The notes: generated from the sequence alone by a model not told the origin. A stretch of DNA of 64,000 bases from Paragonimus westermani (GCA_008508345.1 QNGE01000889.1:148225-212224), one strand, 5' to 3'; shown: positions 1 to 11,549, numbered from the stretch's first letter. Numbers and translations are program-made.

Positions 1-964
1 GTGTGTAGTGTTTATGTGCGTTTTTTTCCACTGTGATTCGTCAACTAGGTCTGGTTTTAGACGAACACAGAAACAGACTTGCTGTCTGAACACCATTGTC
101 TCTACCAACTAGCCCACGACAACTGAGCAATGCAGATATTCGTCGGTTTTTGTATTGGAACGCTCGGGATACCTGACCAATGGATTAAACAATCAGGCTA
201 TGCAATCTGCGACCTTTTAGTCAATTACTCCATATGGGGCATTATTTCGTGAAACCACCACCAGTCGCGTAAAACTATAATGTGGTCAGGTGATTACGAG
301 GTAACAAAAGTGACGCAATCGACACTTTCATTGAGCAAAGTGGGTAGGTGCAGCCTTTTCAGTTGAGGACTATCCGAGATGGCAACGTGCCGTAGTCAAC
401 GGCAAGAGTGTCCTCACAACACTGCTTTATTAGGTTCAATTTCATACAATCTATTTTCTTATTGTGAGGATAAAGTATTCCTCTTTTAAATCGGTCTTAT
501 TTACCAATGAGATTATCGATTGCCCAAACCACAATGCTCTATGATCAATTTTCAATTGGTTTGCGAATCACCTAAAGAAAACGAGTTTTTCGACTGTCTT
601 AAAATGGCCAAGCTTAATGGTATTAAAGAGACCCAGGGTCGCGTTGATAAAGCATTTAGCTCGTCAGATTGCAAGCAATAATCACTAACTGATCCTGCAA
701 TAGATCCTATAGACAACAACGCCAACTAAAAATTACGTAGCAGTGAGTTCAGTCGCCATCAGGTTGACCACCCCTATAGTCTACAAGTAAGCAACCTAGT
801 AGAAACCAATCCTCACACATGGCTTGCAGTCGGGCAGGTCGCCAGTTCCCGGAAATAATTTGGCAAGAAGACTAACAAAGTACACTTGTCAGTGACCCTC
901 ACCGTTGCCATAATCGCGTACTTCTGCGGTCAACTTCAGCCTTTCGAAGAGCCCACGTGACAAG
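1..964. other. Unassigned sequence upstream of a Gypsy remnant
   Basis: No ORF of note, no RNA gene and no recognisable repeat was found on either strand. It may include the 5' LTR and leader of the Gypsy element that follows, but I could not match it to the 3' end of that element at 2857-3015. Confidence 0.4.
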
Positions 965-1560
965 TCCTTCGAGGAGACAATTGAGATGCTGCGGTCCATC
1001 GTAGGCGATCAGTCTTCCTTGTTCAACACAAGGGACCCGTGTCTGAAACTGACCAAGTCAGACGACGACTACCTCACCTACGTCGGTGAAGTCAATCGTG
1101 AGTGTACGCGTTTCAAGCTTGGTTCGCTTACCGAGAGACGCAGACATCTGGGCTCATTTGTTGAACAAAATAGAGCAAGATCTCACAGCGACGCTTTAGA
1201 TGCTAACCACTGGGTTTCATCGCCTAATCAACCTCAGACACGATACTGCAATGGTGCAGCGCGGCACTAATGCCGTACACGCAGTATGTTCCGGCTCATT
1301 CACACACGGCTCGGGCAATGGTGCGCGAACCCAGGATCTCTCACAGCATCCTGGCCCTGATTCACTTCCCGCAGGACTTGGCCCGCATTCTCAGCGCTCA
1401 TAAACCAAAAAGCCGCCTCCGTCCCCGTGCAGGCATTGCAGCACCTGGCGCATTCATCGCGACTATTCTCTCAGTCAGCAGCGTTGCTCTCAGTATGACC
1501 AACTGGGGCCCAAGGACAACTGTCGATCCCAGCACACTGACAGTGGTTTCTCTACCCTCA
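965..1560 (+). pseudogene. Gypsy gag and zinc-knuckle remnant
   Basis: The stretch from 965 to about 1270 resembles the gag core of flatworm Gypsy elements: a CLKLTKSDDDYLTYVGEV-like segment, then VNRECTRFKLG, in one frame. After about 1135 the match moves to the frame open at 1200-1403, which carries RLINLRHDTAMVQRGTNAVH. From about 1410 a third segment shows a nucleocapsid-like PCRHC ... H run. The product would bind element RNA and form the capsid. At least two frameshifts and in-frame stops make it non-functional. Assignment rests on motif memory rather than a database search. Confidence 0.6.
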
Positions 1561-1658
1561 AGCCGCAATACAATTCCAAGTTCAAATCGAGGCTCGAATC
1601 CAAACTAGTTGGCAGATCCCGGAGCCTGCTGACTACCTTCCAAGCCAACGTACCTGGT

Positions 1659-1893
1659 CAGCGGAAGTTCGTGCCGGCCATGATAAACGGAGTTTCCGTT
1701 CGATTACAGTTAGACATTGCGTCAGATATTAGAGTCATTTCGAAGAATCTATTGAGAGCGCTTGGCCGAACCCCAACTCAACGGAATTCTCAAACCGCCA
1801 CCAGTGTCATTGGCGGCCTTTCGCAATTGACTGGAAGATTGCAGTGTTGCATCTCATTCCGAGACAAGACTATTTACAGTTCCTACTGTCAAT
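1659..1893 (+). pseudogene. Gypsy retropepsin (aspartic protease) remnant
   Basis: A 74-codon open stretch contains LDIASDIRVIS, the position where a retropepsin would have its catalytic LD(S/T)(A/G)S motif, preceded by FVPAMINGVSVRLQ, the usual lead-in strand. The catalytic aspartate is kept but the next residue is isoleucine instead of serine or threonine, so the flap-side geometry is probably lost. The downstream ALGRTPTQ and VIGG segments fit the second half of a Gypsy protease. It sits between the nucleocapsid and RT segments as expected. Confidence 0.6.
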
Positions 1894-2034
1894 GACTCGG
1901 ACCTCCATTTACTCGTGTTCGGCTGGACAGAACAACTTGGCCTGCCCGATTTCTCCATTCGAGCACTCTGCAGCTAGGTGTGGTCCCCTGTCGCGCCACG
2001 CGATGCGACAACTGAACTCGTTCAACGGTTTGCG

Positions 2035-2222
2035 CCCGTGTTTCAGGAAAGTTTGGGATTCTGTTCTCTGACTCAAGCAAACTTGAATCTACCTCTAGCA
2101 GTTTAACCCGTCTTCCACCTGAAAAGACCGGCACTGTACACAGCCTTGGGACTCGTGGACCCAGAGCCCAAACATCTTGAGGAACAAGGTGTCCTCGTTC
2201 CTGAAGTCGCACCACACTCTTC
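2035..2222 (+). pseudogene. Start of Gypsy reverse transcriptase, truncated
   Basis: Across two frames the sequence gives the short blocks that precede the fingers of Gypsy reverse transcriptases: ALYTALGLVDPEPKHLEEQG followed by VLVPEV. The rest of the RT, including the YxDD active site, and the RNase H are absent. The break falls close to 2220, where integrase sequence begins, so an internal deletion of roughly 1.5 to 2 kb is inferred from usual Gypsy length. Non-functional. Confidence 0.5.
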
Positions 2223-2225
2223 ATC

Positions 2226-2520
2226 GAGGCGGTTGCTGCTACGAACACTCTTCGACGACCGTTCAGTCAGTATAACTTCATCGACAGCATTATTACGGAA
2301 AATGGCAACTAATTCACGTCCGGTCAGTTTGGGGAATCCTACCGCCGTAAAGTCATTGAACACGTTCGATCGTCTTCGTATCATCAGCAGTCCAAGAGGT
2401 AGGCAATACGCATCGCCGACGCACTCAAACTTGCTCGTCTCAAATCGCCTGGAGAGGGGACGTCAGAAGAAATCTTACAGTAATTCCTACTTGTCCACCA
2501 GATAACACCTAACAGATCGC
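2226..2520 (+). pseudogene. Gypsy integrase core remnant
   Basis: One frame reads IDSIITENGN, a stop, then FTSGQFGESYRRKVIEHVRSS. This matches the second catalytic segment of retroviral-type integrases (usually TDNGxQF followed by a region leading to the third acidic residue). The expected catalytic aspartate of TDNG is replaced by glutamate (TENG) and a stop follows two residues later. Downstream, GEGTSEEILQ resembles the region after the DDE core. Integrases insert element cDNA into the chromosome; this copy cannot be active. Confidence 0.55.
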
Positions 2521-2856
2521 TGGGCAGTAACTAATCTCTTGCCAAAGTCCGTATAGGTCTTGAACTGCGAACCACACTGACCGTCACAATCCCCCACGAA
2601 GCAGTCAGAACGAAGGCAATTTTCTTCAGACGAACACTCCGCGTGATCAGGACAATCACCTCTCTACTCCCGCGATCATTGATCTGGAGACAACCAGTGG
2701 GCAGAAAGTGTGATAACGAGAAGCCGAAGCAAGATGCTTTGTGGGATTTCCGTTGAGGGGGAAACCTGAACCCGCCATCGCAATCAGTTCCGGCTACGCC
2801 ACGCTATCAATAAGGAGATCCGTGATGACCAGAGAACTATACCGCTTGATCTATTC

Positions 2857-3015
2857 CTTATGTTCATGCGGAAGCCTCGGATGGATTGGTTGGCCAGGAT
2901 GAGACTAACTGACCGCGTATACTTTGTACTCCGTCGTTCTGTTACCGCCGTATTATTATTCGTTATTCCGTTATTTGTTTGTACGATTGTAGACCGTAAA
3001 TCCAGTTACAAAACT
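2857..3015 (+). repeat. Gypsy 3' end, copy 1
   Basis: This stretch aligns with 10016-10200: both begin tgttcatgcg, continue with a gcctcgg / acctcgg block, then a run rich in ccgttattccgttat and end near a gttacaaaacttgc / cttgcaacac block. Two copies of the same 3' end show the element family is present twice in the window. Confidence 0.65.
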
Positions 3016-3748
3016 TGCTATGTCCCATGACACAAGAAAATGCCTCGTGAAATGGAAGCTCAAAATCGAACTAACTCAACATCCCGATTTTTATGTAATT
3101 AGATACTGCGAATGTATGGAAATTAGCCACAAGTGGGTCAGTTTAGCAAATAAGTCGCTACAAGAAAAAAAGTGCGGATACAACCAACAGAATGAGGTAG
3201 AGCCGCGACGGACAGATCGGACTGTTAATGAAAAGCCGCACAAGTAACTTGACATACAAACAGCTTAACGCGAGTCGCTCTGCTAAAAATGGTGTTCAGT
3301 TTTCCACAACAAGAGCACAAGGACTCCGGAACAACTAGTTGTCTGATTAGATAAGGTTCGTTAGCCAGGCGGCCAGGTGAACCCAAACAATTCATTGCCG
3401 CATACATTTCAAAATAAGGAAGCACCTCACAAAACGAGTATGTGTGAAGATCCCCCTCAAGCTGGTTGTACCAGGTGTCTGTTTTTAATGGTCAACGTGA
3501 AGAGCGTCATAAACGACCAAACCTGTTCCAATTATTTCAAGTCGACTAAAACCAAGACAAGAAAAAATTATAAAAGATAATACGATGACAGAAAGGGTGT
3601 ATCAAACCATATAACCACGCGTTGAAATGTCGTTGTAGAATGAGAGTGGGTGCTGGGAGAACAAAGGAACGGATCAAGCCCTTGTACTCGGATAAGTAGC
3701 CGAACACAAGCCCAGATACTAAAGTGAAGAATAGAGATCTAAACATAC
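3016..3748. other. Unassigned, intron-like
   Basis: No coding signal or repeat recognised. By position it is downstream intron sequence of the inferred minus-strand host gene. Confidence 0.4.
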
Positions 3749-3869
3749 CTTTGTGACTGCTTGTGACACTTGGAGAAGATCGGACTTGTCAACTGCTCTG
3801 GTGCACAAATCAAACTGACGTTTGTGATGGTGGTGGTGGCGTTTTCCGATGTTGACGGACAATGGCAAC
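3749..3869 (-). CDS. Candidate internal exon of a minus-strand host gene, with a five-histidine run
   Basis: On the minus strand a strong acceptor (a pyrimidine-rich stretch ending tttattctttcag) precedes 121 bases that end at a consensus donor (acaaag then gtatgt). The exon starts with one base completing a codon and then reads 40 codons with no stop, beginning LPLSVNIGKR, followed by HHHHH, and ending LLQVSQAVTK. Its out-phase is 0. The histidine run comes from a CAC/CAT-rich tract. I do not recognise a domain. It lies downstream of five other minus-strand exons with consistent phases and is probably part of the same gene; the exon(s) linking it to 15565 are not certain. Confidence 0.5.
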
Positions 3870-6800
3870 CTGAAAGAATAAACGGCAGTTAGGGAAAAAC
3901 ATAGGCAGGCGTAAAACAAACAGGTGGGCGACACTGAAGTTAGGTTGCAGTGACTAGGCCTTTTGTGTTTTATAGACCAGGTATTTATTGGTGTCGACAA
4001 AAAATCAGCAACAAGCAAGAAATCCCTATCGGGATGCACGACTAACGGAGCCTATCTGAAGGACATAAATCACTTACTGATTTATCTCCCAAGAATACCA
4101 GTCAGTGGGAGCAAACACGAGATCGACAATGATAGAGACAGTATGGGTTGAAAATATTAATCACCAAGAGGAATGCAGTATACATGCGTTACATCAGTCG
4201 GAATTATTTTCCTGAATGAAAGACATGGAAACGTAATGAGCCGAATCAAATCTGCGGAAGGAACGATCATAAATCACGCGACCTAACAACGGAATATGAG
4301 GGGACTGGGTAAGTAGACTTGCTGCTCAAATCCCAAGCTGAACTGCCTGTCTCTTTCCACGCGAAATGGTTCCGCTATGATTGGGTGAATAAGAAAATAT
4401 GTATCGGCTGAAAGCAATGCCGTAGATTTGAGCCACAGAATATCACGAAGTGATCAATCCGTTTTAATCCGGTGTGATGAGAGTGGGCATGCGCCAGCAA
4501 AGAAATTATGGGAGCGGATTCAGAAAAATTGTATCTCACAACCGTATACTATTGCCTGTACTCCCTTCACAGCTACCACCAACACCAACAACCATATAAG
4601 TTGCTGTCATATGCTATGGAAATATTGGCCAACAATCCGGGCAGTATATTGGATTAGATTGTGGGGATAGGGTCCGACATCACATAGGTCTACGCCAATA
4701 CACTGTGTGCAACACTGTAAACTGTTAACTTTCGTAAAGAAGGGTTCTGATTTCGCGAACGAAGACGCATAGCACATGTTAGTCGACATTTCTACATACC
4801 GTATAACGGTGAAAGGTCAACTGCACATCGCTCTGGTTAATGTGGCAGCTGAACTAAACTATAATTTAGCCAAGCGATAATGTGACAACACTGTGAAGAC
4901 TTGGGCGACACCACTGAGTACCATTGACTGACGCTGCCTGGCAAATTAGGGACCAGACAACCATTCACGTTGCTCACTGAGAAAGCTCTCACAGAAAGAA
5001 GTGTATCGCGGCCAATGACCGGGTTGCATCCCTAAGAGGGCATATAATTTCTTAGAAGCTTCCCACTTTTATTCATCACTAGATTTGTTACTATCGAATT
5101 GTTTGATGATTATACTCGAGCTTGCGTTTAGCCACACTGACTACGAGTCAAGCGGCTGCAGGTTCAAACTTCACTCTTCATTCGGAGAGTATGACAACAT
5201 TCAAAACATATGCGACCTAAAGGATAAGAGGTCAAGGACGCCTGATCGCTTAAAAGCCTAATACCTGCATGTGATTCACAGTGAGCTAATCACAGCAGGT
5301 ATTTGTGCGAATATTTGCCGAATGGAAACCCATCATAAGGGTTGGGAGACTTTCCAGCATCATGTGAAAATGAGTAAGGTTGAGAAACCTTACCAACAAC
5401 TGAGTAGGGAAAAAATCCGCCTAGTTAATGTCCAAGATTCAATTTGTAATGTACTGAACATTGAGCCGTGCGGCTGGTGTATTGATGACGGAAGGAAAGA
5501 GCGATGCAGTGAGCAAGAACTCGGTAGATTTAGCGCTTTAGTGGTTCTTTCTAAAAAAGAGAGCAGACTGTCGCACTATGCATTTTTAGCCAGTCGCTAT
5601 ATCGAAATGATTGCTATAAAGTGACCTTCTGAGGGTTTAGCCAAGTAAGGTTACGTCAATCCGGAGTAAGGTATATAAGATCATCAGAGATGAAACGCAT
5701 CGATTTTGAGAATAACAATAAGTACACTGACATTAATCCATCTACAGAAAGTTACCGAACAAAACGAACGACCGGTATTGTACAGTAAGGAAACTTGTGC
5801 AGACAAACGGGAGTATCAAACTGCGCGTAAAACTCACCTTGTTGCAACTAACACATGGTTCAGAAGGGTCCACAAAAGGTGCGAGGGGAATGAGGAGAAA
5901 GACAGAAAGAACGAACAGAAAAATCACACCAAAAAACTACTAACAAAATGGAGTATCGTACAGACAAATGTGTGCACGCTGTTAAAAGTGGACTGCTAGA
6001 AGCAAACAGGAAAAGACATCGGGGCGTTAACGACAGATGCACAAACGGACGCGAACTAATGACTGGAGTGATCAAGGTAATAAGGGGACAGGAAAATGAT
6101 CATAGACCCAAGAGAATCGACGGCTAAGTCGACCGCACATCCAATCAGCCGCTTTATAACTAATTCAATGAACTACCTAAGACAAAAATACACTGCCACC
6201 CTACCACAATCTAACGACTTGGCACCTCACGCTACTAAGTTTCAGGTACTAAAAAGGTACTAAACATTGTTCCAAATCGCAGATGAGTCAATCACGTTCG
6301 GAAGAACATGCGTTGTACGTGGTATTTGATCGACATTCACCAGAAGTACACACTGCTTCGGTAATCTATCGAAATGTGGAGGGATAGACTACTGCAATGT
6401 CAAACTGTCAGATATCCTGCCCAAAAATGGGCATCTTCAATGCAGCAAGGTCGGCAACCGCAGTTGCACGCTTCTTTCTTAACAGACAGTCACTTCGATA
6501 ATAACACTGTATCCACAATGGCGGGCCTTCCTACATTCATCATGTGATGTTAGATCACGTACACGAGTTCCGCAGCATGAGTGTAGAGTGTAGAAATCTA
6601 CCAAGAGACACGTGCGATGCTTCAAAGTCGATTACTCTCAGCCATAATTAGGACGGGCTGAATGAGTTAGTGTTTCCATAGTGGGCTATAGGTGCACACC
6701 ATGTAGATTAGGAATTTGAGGTGACAGATTATCTGCGTGTAATGAGAAGACAAGTTCGAGACTGTAGTTTTCGATAAACGCGGTAAACTGATGGATACCA

Positions 6801-7836
6801 CCTCAGCACGATGTTAAACGTAAAAGAGTCGGTGGAAGAAGCCATTACTGAATCACACGATCGGTATTCCAGTTAGTCGGAGGAAACCACAATGCCAACA
6901 TAAGTGCTCTGTAAGAAAATCTTTTGAGAGTAACGCATTGTAGCTGTGACAGGGGCGGATTAAATTACACGTAGGCCACTTAGTTACTTTGGTGGATATA
7001 AGTCTGGAGCGTTGGATTACATGGTGAACAGTCGCTTGCGAGTGGCCTATAGGGAAGGAAATGTAACACAAAGTTGTTGGAAATGTCCACCTAAACGGGG
7101 GCCTACGCGATACAACCGCGGTCAGTAGTCAGCCCCCATACTAGCACTCCGAAGGCGATCGTAATGACAAAGTTGCAGATGTCATGTCGTTGAATGATTA
7201 GTCAGCCGGCATGGCGGTATGTTAGCGATTCGCTGCGTGCATGGTGATTTAGGAACAAATGTTTAGAGCTTTGTTACCAACGTAGTTAAGTAGAGTTCCG
7301 ATCGGACAGCAACCAAAACGACGATAGCATTAAAAATAAAACGGCTAAATGCAGTGGGTCATGTGTGCGACTGAGGTATATGACTAATTCAACAAGAAGT
7401 CATTCCCATTTGACCCTAGCGGTCACATTCAAGTACACTTTTAAGCCAACATTCTTCGAAGAGGAGCGTTATACTCAAGCTCTGCCCTTGCTATGGCCTA
7501 TCAGCAGTGCACGTCTTTGTCAAGACAGGGACTTGGACTCCGGCCACACTGTCATGAGGCAACCGCGTCATTGACATCACACTAGACAATCGAATTATCA
7601 TATGCAGATGCTGAGCAATATTTGCTTGTGAGTAATACACAGATTGCCTGATCGCCTGTTAAGAAGACAAAGTAACCAGCTTGTAAAACCCAATCGACGA
7701 ACTCATGACTAGGACTTCTCATCAAATTGGGATCACAAAAAGTATTAAAATTGCTAGGCACGGTCTTGATTACTAGCAAGTGTACTCAGTCGTTATATTT
7801 TTCACACTTCGTAAAATGTTTCCGTAAACCGCGTAC
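3870..7836. other. Unassigned, mostly intron-like
   Basis: About 4 kb without convincing genes. Two items were seen. Around 5130-5180 the sequence has a tRNA-like B-box (ggttcaaac) after a tgactacgagtcaag block, which may be a decayed SINE. Near 5837 the minus strand has a strong donor (aag then gtgagt) behind a long pyrimidine tract, but no exon of sensible size could be fixed to it. Confidence 0.3.
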
Positions 7837-7877
7837 CTGAATTTGATTGTATCGTTTTCTATGTAAATCGGATCCCA
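7837..7877 (-). CDS. Tentative 41-nt minus-strand exon
   Basis: Bounded on the minus strand by an acceptor ending catcag and a donor cag then gtacgc. Entered with one carried base it reads without stops and ends in phase 0 (last residues RKRYNQIQ). That entry phase matches the exit phase of the tentative exon at 8286-8244. The pyrimidine tract is only moderate and the exon is short, so this is a weak call resting on splice motifs and phase alone. Confidence 0.2.
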
Positions 7878-8243
7878 CTGATGTATCCCGAAAATGGAGT
7901 AATTCCCCAAAATTTGTACACATGCATCTCGAGCATATCACAACTGCGGTCTCAACATTTAGCACACAGAGCAAACAACGTTGAAGTTGTCGCATTGCTT
8001 TACCGAAATTCCATCGCCTGATTGGTTAATCTATTACCCTTGGCCTCACAGTCTCCTTTGTCATGGAATAGACAGAAGGGGATTTTCATAGCATTACTGC
8101 ATTGCGTTCTACTAATGTCATAGAAAGCACACCAATGAAAACCTAAACCGGATGTGCAGCTAACAAATTTTCATGTAATCCGAGAGGTGTCGAGAGTTAC
8201 AGTGTGCACAGCTGAGTGAAACCGACCAACACTTCGCACTCAC

Positions 8244-8286
8244 CTTTTATATTGCATCGAAGAATGGCTGCGACAGCATATTTACT
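8244..8286 (-). CDS. Tentative 43-nt minus-strand exon
   Basis: On the minus strand a pyrimidine-containing acceptor ends gcgtactag, and a strong donor follows 43 bases later (aaaag then gtgagtgcg). In phase 0 it reads SKYAVAAILRCNIK and leaves in phase 1. Phase 0 entry is what the 16-nt candidate micro-exon at 15565-15580 would supply. No homology is recognised. Alternative: chance splice motifs in an intron. Confidence 0.25.
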
Positions 8287-8744
8287 CTAGTACGCAAATA
8301 TCAATGAACGCAAGGTGAACTGCTGGTTGGTCGCCCACAGCAGCTCAAGTAGCTGTCGGCGCGCACTTTTCCCATTGACGAAGAGATTCCTAACGCGCTT
8401 ACGCCGAAAGGCTGTCTGTATGTGCATACGTTGTAGTAAAATGAGGGTATATCACGTTTTTCCCGCTTACATTTGAACAAATGAGGCATTCCCATGTTAA
8501 TAGACTGAAAAACGGTGGCACACTGAGTGGTCTCCAAGATCAGTCAATTTATGGCCCATGGATGTTTACATACACGTGGTCCAAAATCTTATGAAAAGAA
8601 TTTGAAAAGTGCTGCTAATTTGAACCATTCGCTAGGCAACAAAGTTGCGTTTGCTAGAACACCAATGTGTCCGAACCGATACTTAGGGATCAACAAGTAT
8701 TCGGTTAACCCGACCTGTTTTGCCACCTTGATGTCGTGATCAGA
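8287..8744. other. Unassigned
   Basis: Nothing recognisable; short open stretches only. Confidence 0.35.
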
Positions 8745-8754
8745 CTGGTGCACA

Positions 8755-8870
8755 GCATCCAGCCAGAGGGCTCTGCTAACTAGGACTTCTGTACCTTCAG
8801 GTGTAACCTTGCCAAACAGGCCAGAGGGGAGCAGCCAGACGAAAAGTAGATGCGAAAAGTAGACGTATGT
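8755..8870 (+). repeat. RTE 5' UTR-like block, copy 1
   Basis: Contains a gagggctctgctaactaggact block followed by a tccttcaggtgtaaccttgc-like segment and a ggggagcagccagac segment. The same three blocks occur in the same order at 26370-26475. It lies about 540 bases upstream of the endonuclease, where an RTE leader is expected. Confidence 0.5.
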
Positions 8871-9405
8871 CGCACTACCGACCGCGAGAGAGTGCTTAGA
8901 TAGCGGGGCACGATCCTATGGGCGTACAGCAGAACTATATTTTTATAGTTGCCGCACTGTTGTCTTCCATGTCAGGAAGAAGGGGGCTAGAAAAGGTACC
9001 CTCAAACAATGAGCACTCTGATCGCCCAACGGTTGATCGTGAACGTTGGCGCATTACGTAATACAGTCGAAAAACATCCGGGGGCACCCAAAAGCCCAAC
9101 GTAGCTCTGAGTACATTCACTGCGTACAGCGGTGCTCAGAGGCAGACACTAATGTCTTAGTCACTGCACCCACGGGCTAGACAAGCCCCTCGCTGCCAAG
9201 TGAGTCAGACTCTTGAGTTATTAGCTCTGAGTAGGGTCCCTCAGGAAAACCCTATATCCTGTTATCTCGCAGGTCGGACTTTCGGGTCAGAGACTCGAGA
9301 TGGCACCCCTCAGGTCAGCCCCTTTTCAAGACATGAACAACCAGCAAGCACCAGAAGTTATCGTTCTCCTGACAGTGTTATAATTCACCCATCAAGATTT
9401 CTCCC

Positions 9406-9755
9406 ATGTTGCCCCACAAGTCCCCTGTCGTTCATTTGCCTTCGGTCGATAATTGTTTTCTAAAGCCAAAGCAACTGGTCAACATTGGCACCTCTAGTGT
9501 CCACACCACGACAATTAAGCAAGCTGCTCTGGCAAGTACTCTCTCAAGCCTGGAGCTTGATGTATGCTGTGTCGAAGACGCGAGTTCACGATTCTAGCAC
9601 CGTTATCCGCTTGAGCTCACCTCCAGATAATTGTCGATCAAAGTGCTTCTCAGGGTCTGTAGTGATGCCGAAGTTGAATCGCGTAATCAAGCTGGAGTGG
9701 GAATCGTACTGATGTCCACAGCGGTGACGAGGAATTCGTCAATTTCCCGAAAATA
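9406..9755 (+). pseudogene. RTE endonuclease, N-terminal half
   Basis: One frame (9406-9597) reads LVNIGTSSVHTT, then KQAALASTLSSLELDVCC, which are the opening strands of AP-type endonucleases of RTE elements (normally LNVRTL ... LDVCCVSETR). The match moves to the frame of 9485-9712 (TVIRLSSPPDN) and then to a third, which has AGVGIVLMS. The product would nick target DNA to prime reverse transcription. The catalytic glutamate of the SETR motif is missing (VEDAS), and at least two frameshifts are present. The rest of the domain resumes at about 10260 after the Gypsy insertion. Confidence 0.65.
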
Positions 9756-9779
9756 TTGTGTAAAAAAACTAGCATAGTA

Positions 9780-10200
9780 CACTTGTGTGTGACCTCCATA
9801 GTTGGCACGGTCATACGCCACTTCGACCTTCAATCCTTGTGCCAAATCTCTGGGACCCCACCTACGCGCATCACTGTACTGTTCGGCTCATCATTTGGTC
9901 CACCCTTGAGTTGGTCTTCCGATTGGTCAAAAACCCACTAAATAGGATCTGGTGTGTGACCGGGTTGTCTTCGGGATGAGCGACACAAAGAGACTCTGTC
10001 CGGAGGCCAGTCTTCTCGCTGTGTTCATGCGTTAACCTCGGGTGGTTGGGTTGACCGGGAAGATTCGAACTAGTGCATATTCCGTAGTCCGTTGTTCGTT
10101 ATCGTTGACTGACGTGCCGTTATACGCCGTTCCACTGGCCGTTATTCCGTTATCTGCTTACGTGCTCGTAGGACGTTGAACCACTTGCAACACAGTAATG
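9780..10200 (+). mobile_element. Gypsy 3' fragment inserted in the RTE endonuclease
   Basis: The last 185 bases match the Gypsy 3' end at 2857-3015. The upstream part has a SAHHLVHP segment that fits the C-terminal tail of the polyprotein. The fragment interrupts the endonuclease between its AGVGIVL block and the block that resumes near 10260. In intact RTE proteins these blocks are about 35 residues apart. The excess of about 420 bases is the size of this fragment, which argues it is an insertion into the older RTE copy. Confidence 0.6.
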
Positions 10201-10259
10201 TTCGTTTGACTGGATCCTAAGGAACAGCCGCTTATGCGCCGTCAGACTCAATGCATCGG

Positions 10260-10680
10260 TTAAAGTCTAACGACGCAAATAAGAAAAACGTTGTGTATTC
10301 ATTTTATCGGCGTGCTGCCACGTACAGCTTTTCGTATGTCACCAAGAATGAGTTCTATGATGCCCTTGTAGAACTTGTGAAGCAGATTAAACACTTAGAA
10401 ATCATCATAACAGCGGGTGGTTAGAATGTTCCATTTGATCCTCTTTCGCCAAAAAAGAAGCGGCTGCGAGATGTGTTCGGTGTCTGGGCACAACAAACGG
10501 ACAATGATGGAAGACTGTTGTAACTGTGCGCATTCCACGATCCCTACACTTCGGGTACCGTATTCCAACACAGGAAAGAGGCATTGTGTTACATGGAGAT
10601 CACCCTACTCTTTCCAGTTACGGACATAACTATATCAGCTTGAAACTGGTTCCGATCGGCATCTCATCAGTTAGTTTTGT
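10260..10680 (+). pseudogene. RTE endonuclease, C-terminal half
   Basis: One frame reads KNEFYDALVELVKQIKHLEI, then IITAGG, a stop, N. This is the position of the FYDAL ... VVAGDxNAQ motif in RTE endonucleases. It continues with TDNDGRLL, a stop, LCAFHDPY and a CYMEITLLFPVTDITISA segment that fits the TWRPP ... QIDHVAIS end of the domain. The AGDxN catalytic aspartate has become glycine and the residue after it is a stop codon, so it is dead. It carries straight on from the endonuclease half at 9406-9755 once the Gypsy fragment is set aside. Confidence 0.65.
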
Positions 10681-11149
10681 GAAATTAACACACACACACA
10701 CACCACACAATGGGGAAGCAAGCAGCTAGACAGAATCGATCAAGCCATGTCTAAGACGGTAAATCGGGTGACCAAAGTGGAAGGTGCAAGATCCAACTGA
10801 AGCGTACGCATTGATAAGAAACATGAATTTAATGCAATATAACAGAATTGCTGTGAATCAAAAGAGAAATCTGAAAAGAGGGAGAGATGACTAAAAATCC
10901 ATACATATTAAATGGAAGAGGTAAGATATAGTTGGAAAATCTACACAAATCAAACAGGGGCTAAAATAACGTACAGCGATCTACACTGATTAAAAAGATA
11001 ACGCATTATGGATTGAGGAAGGACAGGGGTAGTCCATCAGTTGTCAAATTGTATGAAAAAAATAAATCAGTCTAAAAATTACGACTTGGAATAAATATGA
11101 CAGTAAGATGAAATCAAAGGGCACCAGTTGCATTCTTACGAACATAGCG
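10681..11149. other. A-rich segment with a short CA microsatellite
   Basis: A run of about ten CA units lies at 10687-10708. The rest is A-rich with no coding signal. It may be the 3' flank or tail brought in with the Penelope-like insertion or decayed RTE linker. Confidence 0.4.
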
Positions 11150-11344
11150 AAAGGCTAGTCACCAAGTGCTTCTGGGCGCACAAAGTATGATTCAGTCAAT
11201 GTACTGAGATACCTTCCAAAATATTGAGAGCATGCTTTAATTTGGATATAAGAAACACTGTGGAGGAGGTCCCTGGGTCCACTGAGTGCCCGGTCTAGAG
11301 AAGGTGTTTTGTAACGGCACTTACGGCACAACCGACCACCGAAT

Positions 11345-11549
11345 TCAAAAGTCATTTCGGTATGTCTTCGCTAATGCGTGTGCAGAGGTGCCTCCTAGTT
11401 CTGCCGATGTATCTACTTCCACAGGCACAATCAAACGTGTACACAATATTGCATTGGGTATTGTAGTTGGAACACGGACAGTTTGATCCACGTAGACCAT
11501 TCGGGCGACGCTGTATGTGCGCTTGAGCGCTGCATCCAAACGGCGTCAC
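11345..11549 (-). pseudogene. Penelope-like GIY-YIG endonuclease remnant
   Basis: A 65-codon open frame contains NIVYTFDCACGSRYIGRTRR followed by HLCTRISEDIPK. The YIGRT-R-L--R--E spacing is that of the GIY-YIG nuclease used by Penelope-like elements, with the arginine and glutamate of the catalytic motif recognisable. The first tyrosine of GIY is represented by VYTFDC. C-terminal blocks typical of the family (TGHSVDP, KLKHALNILEGIS) follow at about 11300-11210 in another frame. Confidence 0.65.

Larger units (their letters stand above)
965..3015 (+). mobile_element. Decayed Gypsy-type LTR retrotransposon
   Basis: A remnant reading left to right through gag, a zinc-knuckle nucleocapsid region, retropepsin, the start of the reverse transcriptase and then an integrase core. 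The order is that of Ty3/Gypsy elements, but reading frames change repeatedly and nearly all of the reverse transcriptase and RNase H is missing: RT-start sequence near 2060-2215 passes straight into integrase sequence near 2226. The last 150 bases (2857-3015) recur at 10016-10200, so they are the 3' end, probably LTR or 3' UTR. The element lies antisense to the inferred host gene, and no terminal repeats or target duplications could be fixed. Confidence 0.75.

Noticed and set aside
5840..5930. Pyrimidine-rich plus-strand complement with strong donor, possible 10-nt exon or membrane-spanning exon on the minus strand
   Set aside because: The open reading consists of the splice-site pyrimidine tract itself; phase arguments alone are too weak.
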